Shown: positions 1 through 5,980 of the stretch, piece by piece
Position numbering within the stretch: the stretch's first letter is position 1
Layout of the letters: each line of letters opens with the position of its first letter
NCBI GenBank assembly: GCA_019118725.1
Contig: DWYO01000179.1
Location: 1 to 5,980, forward strand
Length of the DNA: 5,980 nucleotides
DNA from: Candidatus Parabacteroides intestinavium
Lineage (GTDB): Bacteria; Bacteroidota; Bacteroidia; Bacteroidales; Tannerellaceae
Reading direction: 5' to 3'
Notes under the pieces: model-generated
Database searches by the model: none
What the model was told of the DNA's origin: nothing
Seen by the model: only the letters and a program-made list of their open reading frames with translations
Made by a program: the position numbers and the translations under genes

Positions 1-105
1 GTACTTGCGCATATTTTCCGGGCGTTCATCCAGCCAGCGTATTACCGTCATCTTCTCTTCTTGAGAAATTTCACCTTGAATATATTTTAACAATAACTCA
101 TCCAT
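1..105 (-). CDS. FecR-family anti-sigma factor, N-terminal fragment
   Basis: Reading leftward from the ATG at 105-103 gives 35 open codons that run off the window edge: it begins MDELLLKYIQGEIS and continues with QEEKMTVIRWLDERPENMRKY. The pattern of a short helix (ELLLKYIQGE), an acidic S-x-E-E-K segment and a W-L-D-x-x-P-E-N helix is the typical N-terminus of Bacteroidales FecR-type anti-sigma factors. That cytoplasmic part binds the ECF sigma factor. In the family it is followed by one transmembrane helix and a periplasmic FecR domain, both outside this window. The gene is divergent from the hydrolase at 321, with 215 bp between the start codons. Its likely partner is the STN domain of the transporter at 3820. 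No sigma gene lies between the start of this gene and the hydrolase, although the sigma gene often sits directly upstream of fecR. The assignment rests on 35 residues, so the family is likely and the specific pairing is inferred. Confidence 0.8.
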   Translation of the reverse strand, partial: MDELLLKYIQGEISQEEKMTVIRWLDERPENMRKY

Positions 106-139
106 TCTTTTTTACTTTACATATGTATAAAGTACTACA

Positions 140-166
140 CAAGAATATCCCTAAATCATAAAGATA
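140..166 (-). promoter_or_regulatory. Candidate promoter region for the fecR-like gene (weak)
   Basis: Two near-matches to the Bacteroides -7 consensus TAnnTTTG face left. TATTCTTG (complement of 140-147) and TATCTTTA (complement of 159-166) each match five of the six fixed bases. Neither has a clear TTTG -33 element 19-21 bp upstream. The 140-147 box would give a leader of roughly 30 nt, and the 159-166 box one of about 45-50 nt. AT-rich DNA gives such matches by chance, so this marks the likely zone rather than a defined promoter. Confidence 0.25.
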
Positions 167-252
167 TTTTTTGTAAAAAAATAAGTATTCTTCCCCTCTC
201 AAAAACTGTAAACTTTTCCATGAATGTTTGCATAAAATCTATTTTCTGCCTT

Positions 253-284
253 CTTGCATATCCCGAAAAAAATAGATACCTTGC
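253..284 (+). promoter_or_regulatory. Candidate sigma-ABfr promoter for the hydrolase gene
   Basis: CTTG at 253-256 resembles the Bacteroides -33 element TTTG. After a 20-bp spacer it is followed by TACCTTGC at 277-284, a partial match to the -7 box TAnnTTTG (TA and two of the following T's fit; the last two bases do not). The spacing is the expected 19-21 bp, and transcription would begin near 290, giving a leader of about 30 nt before the ATG at 321. No ECF-like CGTC element was seen here, so the hydrolase may not be under the same control as the transporter gene downstream. Confidence 0.35.
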
Positions 285-320
285 TCCCGACTTTATGAAA
301 AACATTTTAACGGAATATAT

Positions 321-3300
321 ATGCGTAACCTATTATTAAAAACACATCTGTTGGCGGCACTGTTAGGCTGCTCGTGGGCAATATCACAAGCTCAAGTAAC
401 GGTCCGTCCGACTTCGGAAGAATTGAATCGCCCCTTCGGGCAGACTGAGCGGAAAGAATTTGTTTCACCTCCGAAAGTATTTTATCCTGAAACGTGGTTC
501 CATTATATTGGGGGTAATGTTTCCTTAGCGGGGATTACTCAGGATTTGGAAGCGATAGCCGGAGCGGGATTTTCAGGAATACATTTATTTCATGGACAAT
601 TTGGCGGAGTGTGGCCGGGTACCGATTCGCAAATCGCGTGTCTCAGTCCGTTGTGGGATAAAGCGGTCAAGCATACTGCTACGGAGTGCCGGCGTTTGGG
701 CTTGCGCTTTACTATGCAAGGATGCCCCGGCTGGGCTATGGCGGGAGGTCCTTGGATCAAGCCGGAAAATGCTATGCGCCATTTGGTGTGGAGCCGGACG
801 GATATAACCCCTCAGACAGGGACAATCAGTTTGCCAGTACCTCAGCCCAGTGAAGAGGATTGGCGGGATTATCGGGATATTATGGTACTTGCTTTTCCTA
901 CACCTGAAGGAGATACAGGTGCCCCATTGATACCGGAAACGATAAAGAGTAACATCGCTTGCGATTGGAAAAGTTACTTTTCTGGATATGCGAAAGAGGC
1001 TTTACACCTCAAACCCTCCACACCCAATAATCCTTATTGGGTGGAAATCGCTTATCCTTCCGAGCAGGTTGTTCGGGCGATAGAGTTCCCTTGTGTACAG
1101 GGTATGAATCATGGCTGGTGTTATGAACCGGGAGTCAGAGTGAAGGCTGAGGCGATAATGCCGGATGGCCGGCGGGTAGAGATTCTCAATACGGATATGC
1201 CTCAGGCTAATTGGCAGGATGACCGCCCGATTACCCTTTCTTGCAAAGAGGTGAAGGGAGCAAAGAAATATTGTATTAGTTGGGTAAATGAGCACGATAT
1301 GGCTTTCCCCTCCTTACTTCTGTATTCAGCTGCACGGAAGAACAATTGGGAGTCGGAGGCCGGATGGACATTAAGGAGTATAGAACGGAAGGGGGATACG
1401 CTCCGTTATGCACCGGATACCTATATTAGTGGGACCTGTATCCGTGATATTACTGATCAGTTCGATGGCCGGCAACTCCACTGGAAAGCTCCTTCGGGCC
1501 GGTGGACGGTGTTGCGGATCGGGCATGTCAATACGGGTATGAAGAATGGTCCGGCTCCAGCCGAAGGTACAGGATGGGAATGTGATAAGTTTTCAGTAGA
1601 AGGTTCGAACGCACAATTTGACGGATATATTGGACGTCTTACCCAAACAAATGGTCCTTTGTCTGGTGGTTTGTTACAAGGTCTCTTGTTTGATAGCTGG
1701 GAATGCAAGACGCAGACCTGGACGAAAGAAATGGAGGCTGAGTTTGAGGCACGTACGCATTACCCGTTACGAAAATGGATCCCGGCTCTATTAGGATATG
1801 TGATTGATGATCCCGAGAAGACGTTCTGCTTCTTGAATGATTGGCGGAATGTATTAAGTGATTTGATGGCGGATAATTTCTATGGGAATATGAAAAAACG
1901 TGCCACCGAGCGGGGAATGTCTCTTACTTACGAAACTTCTGCTGGTGATGTTTTTCCAACGGATATTATGGAATACTATAAATATGCCGATGTTCCGATG
2001 TGTGAGTTCTGGCAACCGATGTCGGAAAGCTTTGTGGGATCGCTGAACTTCAAGCCGATCAAGCCCGCCGCTTCGGCCGCCCGTCTTTATGGGAAGCCCC
2101 GTATAGCGGCGGAATCATTCACTTCGTTCACGCATACGTGGGATGAGCACTGGCAGATGTTGAAGGAAGTGGCGAACACCAATATGGTGGAGGGAGTGAC
2201 GCACCTGGTATTCCATACCTATACGCATAACCCCCAAGTAGGCTTTCTTCCTCCGGGAACCTCCTTTTCGGGAGCTGGTATTGGGACACCATTTCTTCGC
2301 GGTCAGACGTGGTGGAAATATATGCCGGAGTTTACGGGATATTTCGCGCGTTGCGGATATATGCTGGAGCGTGGCAATCCGGTATCGGATGTCCTTTGGT
2401 ACTTGGGAGATGAGGTAAATCATAAGCCCGACCAGACCGCCAATTTTCCGCAGGGATATAAGTATGATTATTGCAATCCGGATGTGCTGTTGCACCGCCT
2501 GTCTGTAAAAGACGGTCATCTGGTGACTCCTGAAGGTATTCAATATCGTGTCCTTTGGCTGGCAGAAGTTCCCCGAATGCGTCCGGAGACCATAGAAAAA
2601 CTGTATGAATTGGTTCGGTCAGGAGCTACCCTGGTGGGGGATGCGCCTCAAGGCCTGGCCACCCTGACGGGAGGAGAAGAGTCACAACATAGGTTTGAGA
2701 AAGCGTTGCGATCCATTTGGGGGGAGCATGCATTTAAAGGTATCCGCCAGGTAGGGAAAGGGCGGGTTGTATCCGGTCTGAACTTGGATGAATCCTTGAA
2801 GATGCTACGTATATCTCCGGATGTTCAGGGATCAGGTACGTTATGGTTGCACCGGACGAGCGGGAATGCTGACTGGTATTTCGTGACGGTTCCAGAAGGC
2901 AAGTCCTTTGACGGCGAATTGAGTTTCCGGAGCGAGGGGTATGTGGAGATCTGGAATCCGGTAACGGGCGAGATAATCCCGGCTGACTATACTCCGGATG
3001 GTGGCCGGACGCTAGTCCGGTTGTCTCTGGAAGCATCAGAATCCTGCTTTGTAGTATTTCAAGAGGGAACTTCCCCGGAAAAATATACGAAGAAGCAAAA
3101 GGTTCAGTCTATACCAATTACGGACCATTGGACATTGCGCTATCCCCAAGGCTGGGGAGTCCCGGAATCTATAGAGATAAGCACCTTGAAACCGTGGAAG
3201 GATTTGGCTGTATCCGATGAGGCCCGTGCGTTTTCCGGGAGTGTCCAGTATGAGATAGGTGTGGTTGTTCCGAAAGATCGAGGTTACCGCTATATCCTCG

Positions 3301-3584
3301 AATTGGGTCGTGTAGACATGATAGCATCGGTTTCGGTGAACGGCACTCCGGTCCGTACCCTGTGGAGTGCTCCTTACAGTTTGGACATTACGGATGCATT
3401 GCGGAAAGGGGATAACCGCATTAGTATAGAAGTGACAAGTACATGGTTCAACCGGCTGGTATATGACGCTTCCCTGCCGGAATCGGAACGGAAGACGTGG
3501 GCACTCAAATACCCGTCGAAAGATGCTCCCTTGCGGGATAGCGGTCTGTTGGGCCCCGTACAGATTACGGTATGGAAGGAATGA
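321..3584 (+). CDS. Exported glycoside hydrolase, GH106-type (putative alpha-L-rhamnosidase)
   Basis: This complete 1087-residue protein is within the usual size range of GH106 enzymes, which remove terminal alpha-L-rhamnose from plant and microbial glycans. Residues 1-24 look like a Sec signal peptide (basic start, LLAALLG core, likely cut after SQA-24). C17 in LLGC gives only a poor lipobox, so a soluble periplasmic enzyme is favoured. Recognisable family blocks are, in order: an N-terminal barrel segment with GGN and GITQDLEAIAGAGFSG; MQGCPGW (CPGW at 135-138) followed by AGGPWI (141-146); FDSWE with D458 and E461; acidic residues E538 (YETSAG), E562 (CEFW) and E598 (AAESFTS); the block from about 687 to 777 (SDVLWYLGDEV, GYKYDYCNPDVLL from 712, YRVLWLAEVPRM, GATLVGD); and a C-terminal galactose-binding-like beta-sandwich from about 960 (ELGRVDMIASVSVNG, SAPYSLDITDALRKGDN). 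Conserved acidic candidates are present, so it is probably active, but which residues act as acid and base needs alignment. Rhamnose specificity is inferred from the family. The start is set by the signal peptide. It is followed by its own terminator before the transporter gene. Confidence 0.85.
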   Translation: MRNLLLKTHLLAALLGCSWAISQAQVTVRPTSEELNRPFGQTERKEFVSPPKVFYPETWFHYIGGNVSLAGITQDLEAIAGAGFSGIHLFHGQFGGVWPGTDSQIACLSPLWDKAVKHTATECRRLGLRFTMQGCPGWAMAGGPWIKPENAMRHLVWSRTDITPQTGTISLPVPQPSEEDWRDYRDIMVLAFPTPEGDTGAPLIPETIKSNIACDWKSYFSGYAKEALHLKPSTPNNPYWVEIAYPSEQVVRAIEFPCVQGMNHGWCYEPGVRVKAEAIMPDGRRVEILNTDMPQANWQDDRPITLSCKEVKGAKKYCISWVNEHDMAFPSLLLYSAARKNNWESEAGWTLRSIERKGDTLRYAPDTYISGTCIRDITDQFDGRQLHWKAPSGRWTVLRIGHVNTGMKNGPAPAEGTGWECDKFSVEGSNAQFDGYIGRLTQTNGPLSGGLLQGLLFDSWECKTQTWTKEMEAEFEARTHYPLRKWIPALLGYVIDDPEKTFCFLNDWRNVLSDLMADNFYGNMKKRATERGMSLTYETSAGDVFPTDIMEYYKYADVPMCEFWQPMSESFVGSLNFKPIKPAASAARLYGKPRIAAESFTSFTHTWDEHWQMLKEVANTNMVEGVTHLVFHTYTHNPQVGFLPPGTSFSGAGIGTPFLRGQTWWKYMPEFTGYFARCGYMLERGNPVSDVLWYLGDEVNHKPDQTANFPQGYKYDYCNPDVLLHRLSVKDGHLVTPEGIQYRVLWLAEVPRMRPETIEKLYELVRSGATLVGDAPQGLATLTGGEESQHRFEKALRSIWGEHAFKGIRQVGKGRVVSGLNLDESLKMLRISPDVQGSGTLWLHRTSGNADWYFVTVPEGKSFDGELSFRSEGYVEIWNPVTGEIIPADYTPDGGRTLVRLSLEASESCFVVFQEGTSPEKYTKKQKVQSIPITDHWTLRYPQGWGVPESIEISTLKPWKDLAVSDEARAFSGSVQYEIGVVVPKDRGYRYILELGRVDMIASVSVNGTPVRTLWSAPYSLDITDALRKGDNRISIEVTSTWFNRLVYDASLPESERKTWALKYPSKDAPLRDSGLLGPVQITVWKE

Positions 3585-3609
3585 GATAATTATATATAAT
3601 CTGGTTCTA

Positions 3610-3668
3610 TCTAAAAGGCTTGTATCTTATTGCTTTTTATCTTTGCAGAGGGTATAAAGCCTTTTAGA
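3610..3668. repeat. 12-bp perfect inverted repeat enclosing a promoter-like box
   Basis: TCTAAAAGGCTT at 3610-3621 is the exact reverse complement of AAGCCTTTTAGA at 3657-3668, with 35 bp between the arms. The repeat begins 25 bp after the hydrolase stop codon. The spacer contains a perfect TATCTTTG -7 box at 3638-3645, and the right arm ends 2 bp before the stem of an intrinsic terminator. In hydrolase mRNA it could fold as a 12-bp stem with a large loop next to the terminator hairpin. As DNA it could be a two-site operator or a very short invertible segment. The repeat is certain; its role is not known. Confidence 0.75.
3638..3645 (+). promoter_or_regulatory. Perfect Bacteroides -7 box, TATCTTTG
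   Basis: TATCTTTG matches TAnnTTTG at every fixed position and is followed by C, as is common in Bacteroides promoters. The -33 position (about 3614-3618) reads AAAGG and is not TTTG; a CTTG at 3619-3622 is only 15 bp away, too close for the usual 19-21 bp. If used, transcription would begin near 3652 and meet the terminator at 3671-3698 almost at once. It therefore looks like the source of a very short RNA or an attenuated leader, not a simple promoter for the transporter gene. It may also be a chance match. Confidence 0.4.
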
Positions 3669-3670
3669 AA

Positions 3671-3698
3671 GACACCTTTGTCGGTGTCATGTTTTTTT
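3671..3698 (+). terminator. Intrinsic terminator after the hydrolase gene
   Basis: GACACC (3671-3676) and GGTGTC (3683-3688) form a 6-bp perfect stem with a TTTGTC loop. ATG follows, and then seven T's at 3692-3698. The T-tract lies only on the + strand side, so it would stop rightward transcription. Its position, 86 bp after the hydrolase stop, separates the hydrolase transcript from the transporter gene. The stem is short and the T-run begins three bases after it, so termination may be partial. Confidence 0.65.
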
Positions 3699-3711
3699 GA
3701 TACGTCATGTG

Positions 3712-3770
3712 AAAAAATTTTTTGAAAAAATCCACTTTTAGCGTAGGGTATTTCATTGGTGTTACGTCTA
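3712..3770 (+). promoter_or_regulatory. Candidate ECF-sigma promoter with upstream A-tracts for the susC-like gene
   Basis: A6-T6-G-A6 at 3712-3730 gives phased A/T tracts of the kind that bend DNA or act as an UP element. Downstream lie TAGGGT at 3744-3749 and CGTCTA at 3765-3770, 15 bp apart. CGTC is the typical -10 core of ECF-sigma promoters, and the spacing is close to that expected. Transcription would start near 3776-3778, after the terminator, with a leader of about 43 nt. An ECF-type promoter fits the STN domain in the transporter and the nearby FecR-like gene. The -35 motif is my inference, since the cognate sigma factor and its consensus are not known from this window. Confidence 0.45.
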
Positions 3771-3819
3771 TAAGATATAAGAGATAAATAAACCGAGTAC
3801 TAACTTTAAATTTGAGAAC

Positions 3820-5980
3820 ATGAGAAAAGAACTCGTATCAGTTTTTTTAGCAAGCTTCTTGTTGCAAGGCCAAGCCGCCTCTCAGCCTGGAAATACCGCT
3901 CAGATATCCTTGGAGGTAAAAGATGTAACGGTAGAGTATGTGCTGAATGAGATAGAAGCCATGTCCAATTATCATTTTCTGTACAACCACAAGTTGATTA
4001 ACGTGGATCGAAAAGTCTCATTGTCGGTCAATGAAAAAGACATCGATTCCGTCCTCTCCGTGCTGTTTCAAGGAACAGATATTACTTATCAAATGAATGG
4101 CGACCAGATAGTGCTTTCGCGTAACTCATTGATTAACCGTGAAAATACTCTCTATGGGAGTATTGACAGCCAACAACAAACCAAAATCGTAACCGGTATT
4201 ATCACCGATAAGACGGGTGAGCCTGTAATCGGAGCGAATATCGTAGTGAAAGGAACGACAAACGGTACCATCTCCGGTATGGATGGCCGTTTCTCCTTGG
4301 AAGTTCCTGACAATGCCGTGCTGCAAGTTTCGTATATTGGGTATCTGACGCGGGACATAATTGTAAATAACCAAAAAGAAATCAGTGTCCGTATGGTGGA
4401 AGATACACAAAGTTTGGAAGAGGTTGTTGTTGTCGGGTATGGTACGCAGAAAAAAGGTGAAGTAGCTAGTGCTATTTCTTCTATTAAGTCTGAAAACTTT
4501 ATCAAGACTCCATCTGCCGACCCGGCCCAGATGATAAAAGGTCAAGTTCCGGGATTGACCATTACTACTCCGGATGCGAATCCAACTTCTACCTCTGAAA
4601 TTTCCTTGCGTGGTATCACCACGTTGAAAGCCAGTGCGGCACCTTTGGTTTTGATAGATGGTATTCCAGGCGACTTGAATTCCGTATCACCGGATGATAT
4701 CCAGCAGATTGATGTCTTGAAGGATGGTTCTGCTGCTGCTATTTATGGTACCCGTGGTACGAATGGCGTCATTTTGATTACTACGAAGAATGTACAGGGC
4801 GAAATGCCAACGGAAGTAGATGTAAATGCTTATATCTCAACTCAGCAAATTGTTAAGACATTGCCATTTATGGATGCGGCTGAAATGCGTCAACGGGTAG
4901 CAGAAGGTGTTCCCGGTGCGCAAGATGATGGCGCTAATACGGATTGGCTGGATGAAGTAACCCGAACGCCTTTCACGCAGATTTATAACATCAGCCTTCG
5001 TGGAGGTAGTAAAAATACAAATTATGTTGCCAGCTTTGAATACAGAGGTTTGAATGGTTTGATTAAACGTACTAATAATCAGGTCTATTATCCTCGTGTA
5101 GAAATAACCCACCGTATGTTTAATAATAAGTTGAAGTTGAATGCCAGCTTGAGTGGATATAAACAGACTTATTTTTCCGGTTCAGACGGGGGCAGTTATA
5201 ATAGTGAAGTGTATAGAAATGCTTTGATTTATAACCCGACAACACCTGTTTATCAACCCGATGGAAGTTATTCGGAGAGTACAAAGAACGAATACTACAA
5301 TCCGGTTGCTTTGTTGAATGAGGTAGAGGGTGAAAACCAGGCTACTAATTTACGTATGTTCGCTAACATCACCTACACTCCGATTGAAGGCTTGGATATT
5401 AAGTATTTAGTTTCTTCGAATACCTATAATCAAGTTCGTGGATATTATGAATCCCAGCAACATAAATCTACTTGGCGTGATGGAAAGAATGGCTTTGCAT
5501 CCAGAGGAACCACTCGCCGGACGCAAGATTTGTCTGAATTAACCGTTCAATGGAGAGAAACGCTGTTTGAAGACCATTCGTTTACTTTATTGGCTGGTTA
5601 TAGCTGGCAAAAAGACCATTATCAGAATTATTGGATGCAAAACTATGATTTCCCATCGGATGATTATACCTATAATAATATGGGAGCAGGCCAAGCCTTA
5701 AAAGATGGTAAAGGGGCTGAGTCATCGGAAGCTAATGAAAGTCGGTTGATTGGTTATTTTGGGCGTTTGAACTATAGCTATAAAGGTAAGTATATGTTTG
5801 CGGCCAGTATCAGACATGAAGGTTCTACAAAATTTGGAGCAGACCATAAATGGGGTAACTTCCCGTCTGTTTCCGGTGCTTGGAATATCAAAGGTGAAGA
5901 CTTTATGCAAGATATAAATGCATTGTCTATATTGAAAATACGTGCGGGTTATGGTATTACTGGTACGGTGCCTGATTCTC
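3820..5980 (+). CDS. SusC-family TonB-dependent outer-membrane transporter with STN domain, 3' end missing
   Basis: The frame is open from ATG 3820 to the window edge (720 complete codons). A TAA at 3778-3780 is the first in-frame stop upstream and no other ATG lies between. Residues 1 to about 19 are a signal peptide (MRKELVSVFLASFLL). Residues about 28-100 form an STN domain (AQISLEVKDVTVEYVLNEIE to DQIVLS), which signals to FecR in the periplasm. Residues about 122-195 are a carboxypeptidase-regulatory-like beta-sandwich (GIITDKTGEPVIGANIVVKG, GMDGRFSLEVP). A TonB-box-like EEVVVVGYGTQKK lies at 200-212. The plug follows, with ISLRGI (261-266), PLVLIDGIPGD and the SusC signature SAAAIYGTRGTNGVILITTK at 304-323. 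The rest is the aromatic-rich strand region of the outer-membrane barrel. STN-containing SusC proteins are usually over 1000 residues, so roughly a third is outside. It imports glycan oligosaccharides with TonB energy, normally with a SusD lipoprotein encoded just downstream. The ligand cannot be read from the sequence. Confidence 0.95.
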   Translation, partial: MRKELVSVFLASFLLQGQAASQPGNTAQISLEVKDVTVEYVLNEIEAMSNYHFLYNHKLINVDRKVSLSVNEKDIDSVLSVLFQGTDITYQMNGDQIVLSRNSLINRENTLYGSIDSQQQTKIVTGIITDKTGEPVIGANIVVKGTTNGTISGMDGRFSLEVPDNAVLQVSYIGYLTRDIIVNNQKEISVRMVEDTQSLEEVVVVGYGTQKKGEVASAISSIKSENFIKTPSADPAQMIKGQVPGLTITTPDANPTSTSEISLRGITTLKASAAPLVLIDGIPGDLNSVSPDDIQQIDVLKDGSAAAIYGTRGTNGVILITTKNVQGEMPTEVDVNAYISTQQIVKTLPFMDAAEMRQRVAEGVPGAQDDGANTDWLDEVTRTPFTQIYNISLRGGSKNTNYVASFEYRGLNGLIKRTNNQVYYPRVEITHRMFNNKLKLNASLSGYKQTYFSGSDGGSYNSEVYRNALIYNPTTPVYQPDGSYSESTKNEYYNPVALLNEVEGENQATNLRMFANITYTPIEGLDIKYLVSSNTYNQVRGYYESQQHKSTWRDGKNGFASRGTTRRTQDLSELTVQWRETLFEDHSFTLLAGYSWQKDHYQNYWMQNYDFPSDDYTYNNMGAGQALKDGKGAESSEANESRLIGYFGRLNYSYKGKYMFAASIRHEGSTKFGADHKWGNFPSVSGAWNIKGEDFMQDINALSILKIRAGYGITGTVPDS

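Larger units (their letters stand above)
106..320. other. Divergent intergenic region between fecR-like gene and hydrolase
   Basis: This 215-bp AT-rich spacer separates two outward-facing genes and must hold both of their promoters unless one is read from outside. No coding region or RNA gene was recognised. It contains an AT-only hairpin (TATTTTTT at 165-172, loop GTA, AAAAAATA at 176-183) and a 7-bp inverted pair, AAGAATA at 141-147 with TATTCTT at 186-192. Neither is strong enough to call an operator or terminator. No Shine-Dalgarno sequence precedes either start codon, and both leaders are A/T-rich as is normal in Bacteroidales. Confidence 0.6.

Noticed and set aside
165..183. AT-only hairpin TATTTTTT-GTA-AAAAAATA as a terminator
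   Set aside because: There is no G/C in the stem and it lies between two outward-facing genes, where no terminator is expected.
337..374. Lipoprotein signal in the hydrolase (LLGC, C17)
   Set aside because: Leu at position -2 is unusual for a lipobox, no acidic Bacteroidales surface-export signal follows the Cys, and a good signal peptidase I site (SQA-24) lies just after it.
2115..2543. Minus-strand open frame of 142 codons
   Set aside because: It is antisense to conserved GH106 blocks of the hydrolase; its composition (many R, H, I, S) is that of a shadow frame.
3463..3657. Small + strand frame of 64 codons that overlaps the hydrolase end and enters the spacer
   Set aside because: Most of it is out of frame within the hydrolase C-terminus, it has no recognisable domain, and its tail crosses the repeat and promoter-like box.
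3721..3751. TTTG at 3721-3724 with TAGGGTAT at 3744-3751 as a housekeeping promoter for susC
   Set aside because: Spacing is acceptable, but only TA and one further base of the -7 box fit; the ECF-type reading of the same bases is better.
4126..4545. Overlapping minus-strand open frames of 139 and 117 codons (4126-4545 and 4152-4505)
   Set aside because: They lie entirely inside the susC-like gene, antisense to its well-supported regulatory-domain and plug coding sequence, and the translations resemble no protein family I know.

Overview
The window looks like part of a polysaccharide utilisation locus (PUL) from a gut-type Bacteroidales, such as Bacteroides or Parabacteroides. The grounds are a SusC-family TonB-dependent transporter with an STN signalling domain, a FecR-type anti-sigma factor, a large secreted glycoside hydrolase, start codons without Shine-Dalgarno sites, and Bacteroides-style -7 boxes of the TAnnTTTG type. 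Genus and species cannot be fixed from the sequence alone.

Layout. Positions 1-105 on the minus strand hold the first 35 codons of a FecR-like anti-sigma factor that runs off the left edge. Positions 106-320 are a divergent AT-rich intergenic region with weak promoter candidates on both strands. Positions 321-3584 (+) encode a complete 1087-residue exported glycoside hydrolase of the GH106 (alpha-L-rhamnosidase) type. Positions 3585-3819 are a dense regulatory spacer. It holds a 12-bp perfect inverted repeat enclosing a perfect TATCTTTG -7 box, then an intrinsic terminator, then A-tracts, then a candidate ECF-sigma promoter. From 3820 to the right edge (+) runs a SusC-like TonB-dependent transporter. 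About 720 codons are visible and the C-terminal part of the barrel lies outside the window.

How the parts may work together. In FecA/FecI/FecR-type systems the STN domain of a substrate-loaded transporter contacts FecR across the periplasm, and FecR then releases an ECF sigma factor that activates the transporter operon. The window contains the transporter with its STN domain and the start of FecR, but no sigma gene. The hydrolase would cut rhamnose-containing (or related) glycans in the periplasm or at the envelope, and the SusC protein would import the oligosaccharides. The hydrolase and the transporter appear to be separate transcription units: they are split by a terminator, and their candidate promoters look different.

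The individual genes belong to known families. The most unusual part is the 235-bp spacer at 3585-3819, where a promoter-like element sits inside an inverted repeat directly before a terminator. This could be a short regulatory RNA, a regulator binding site or, less likely, a small invertible element.
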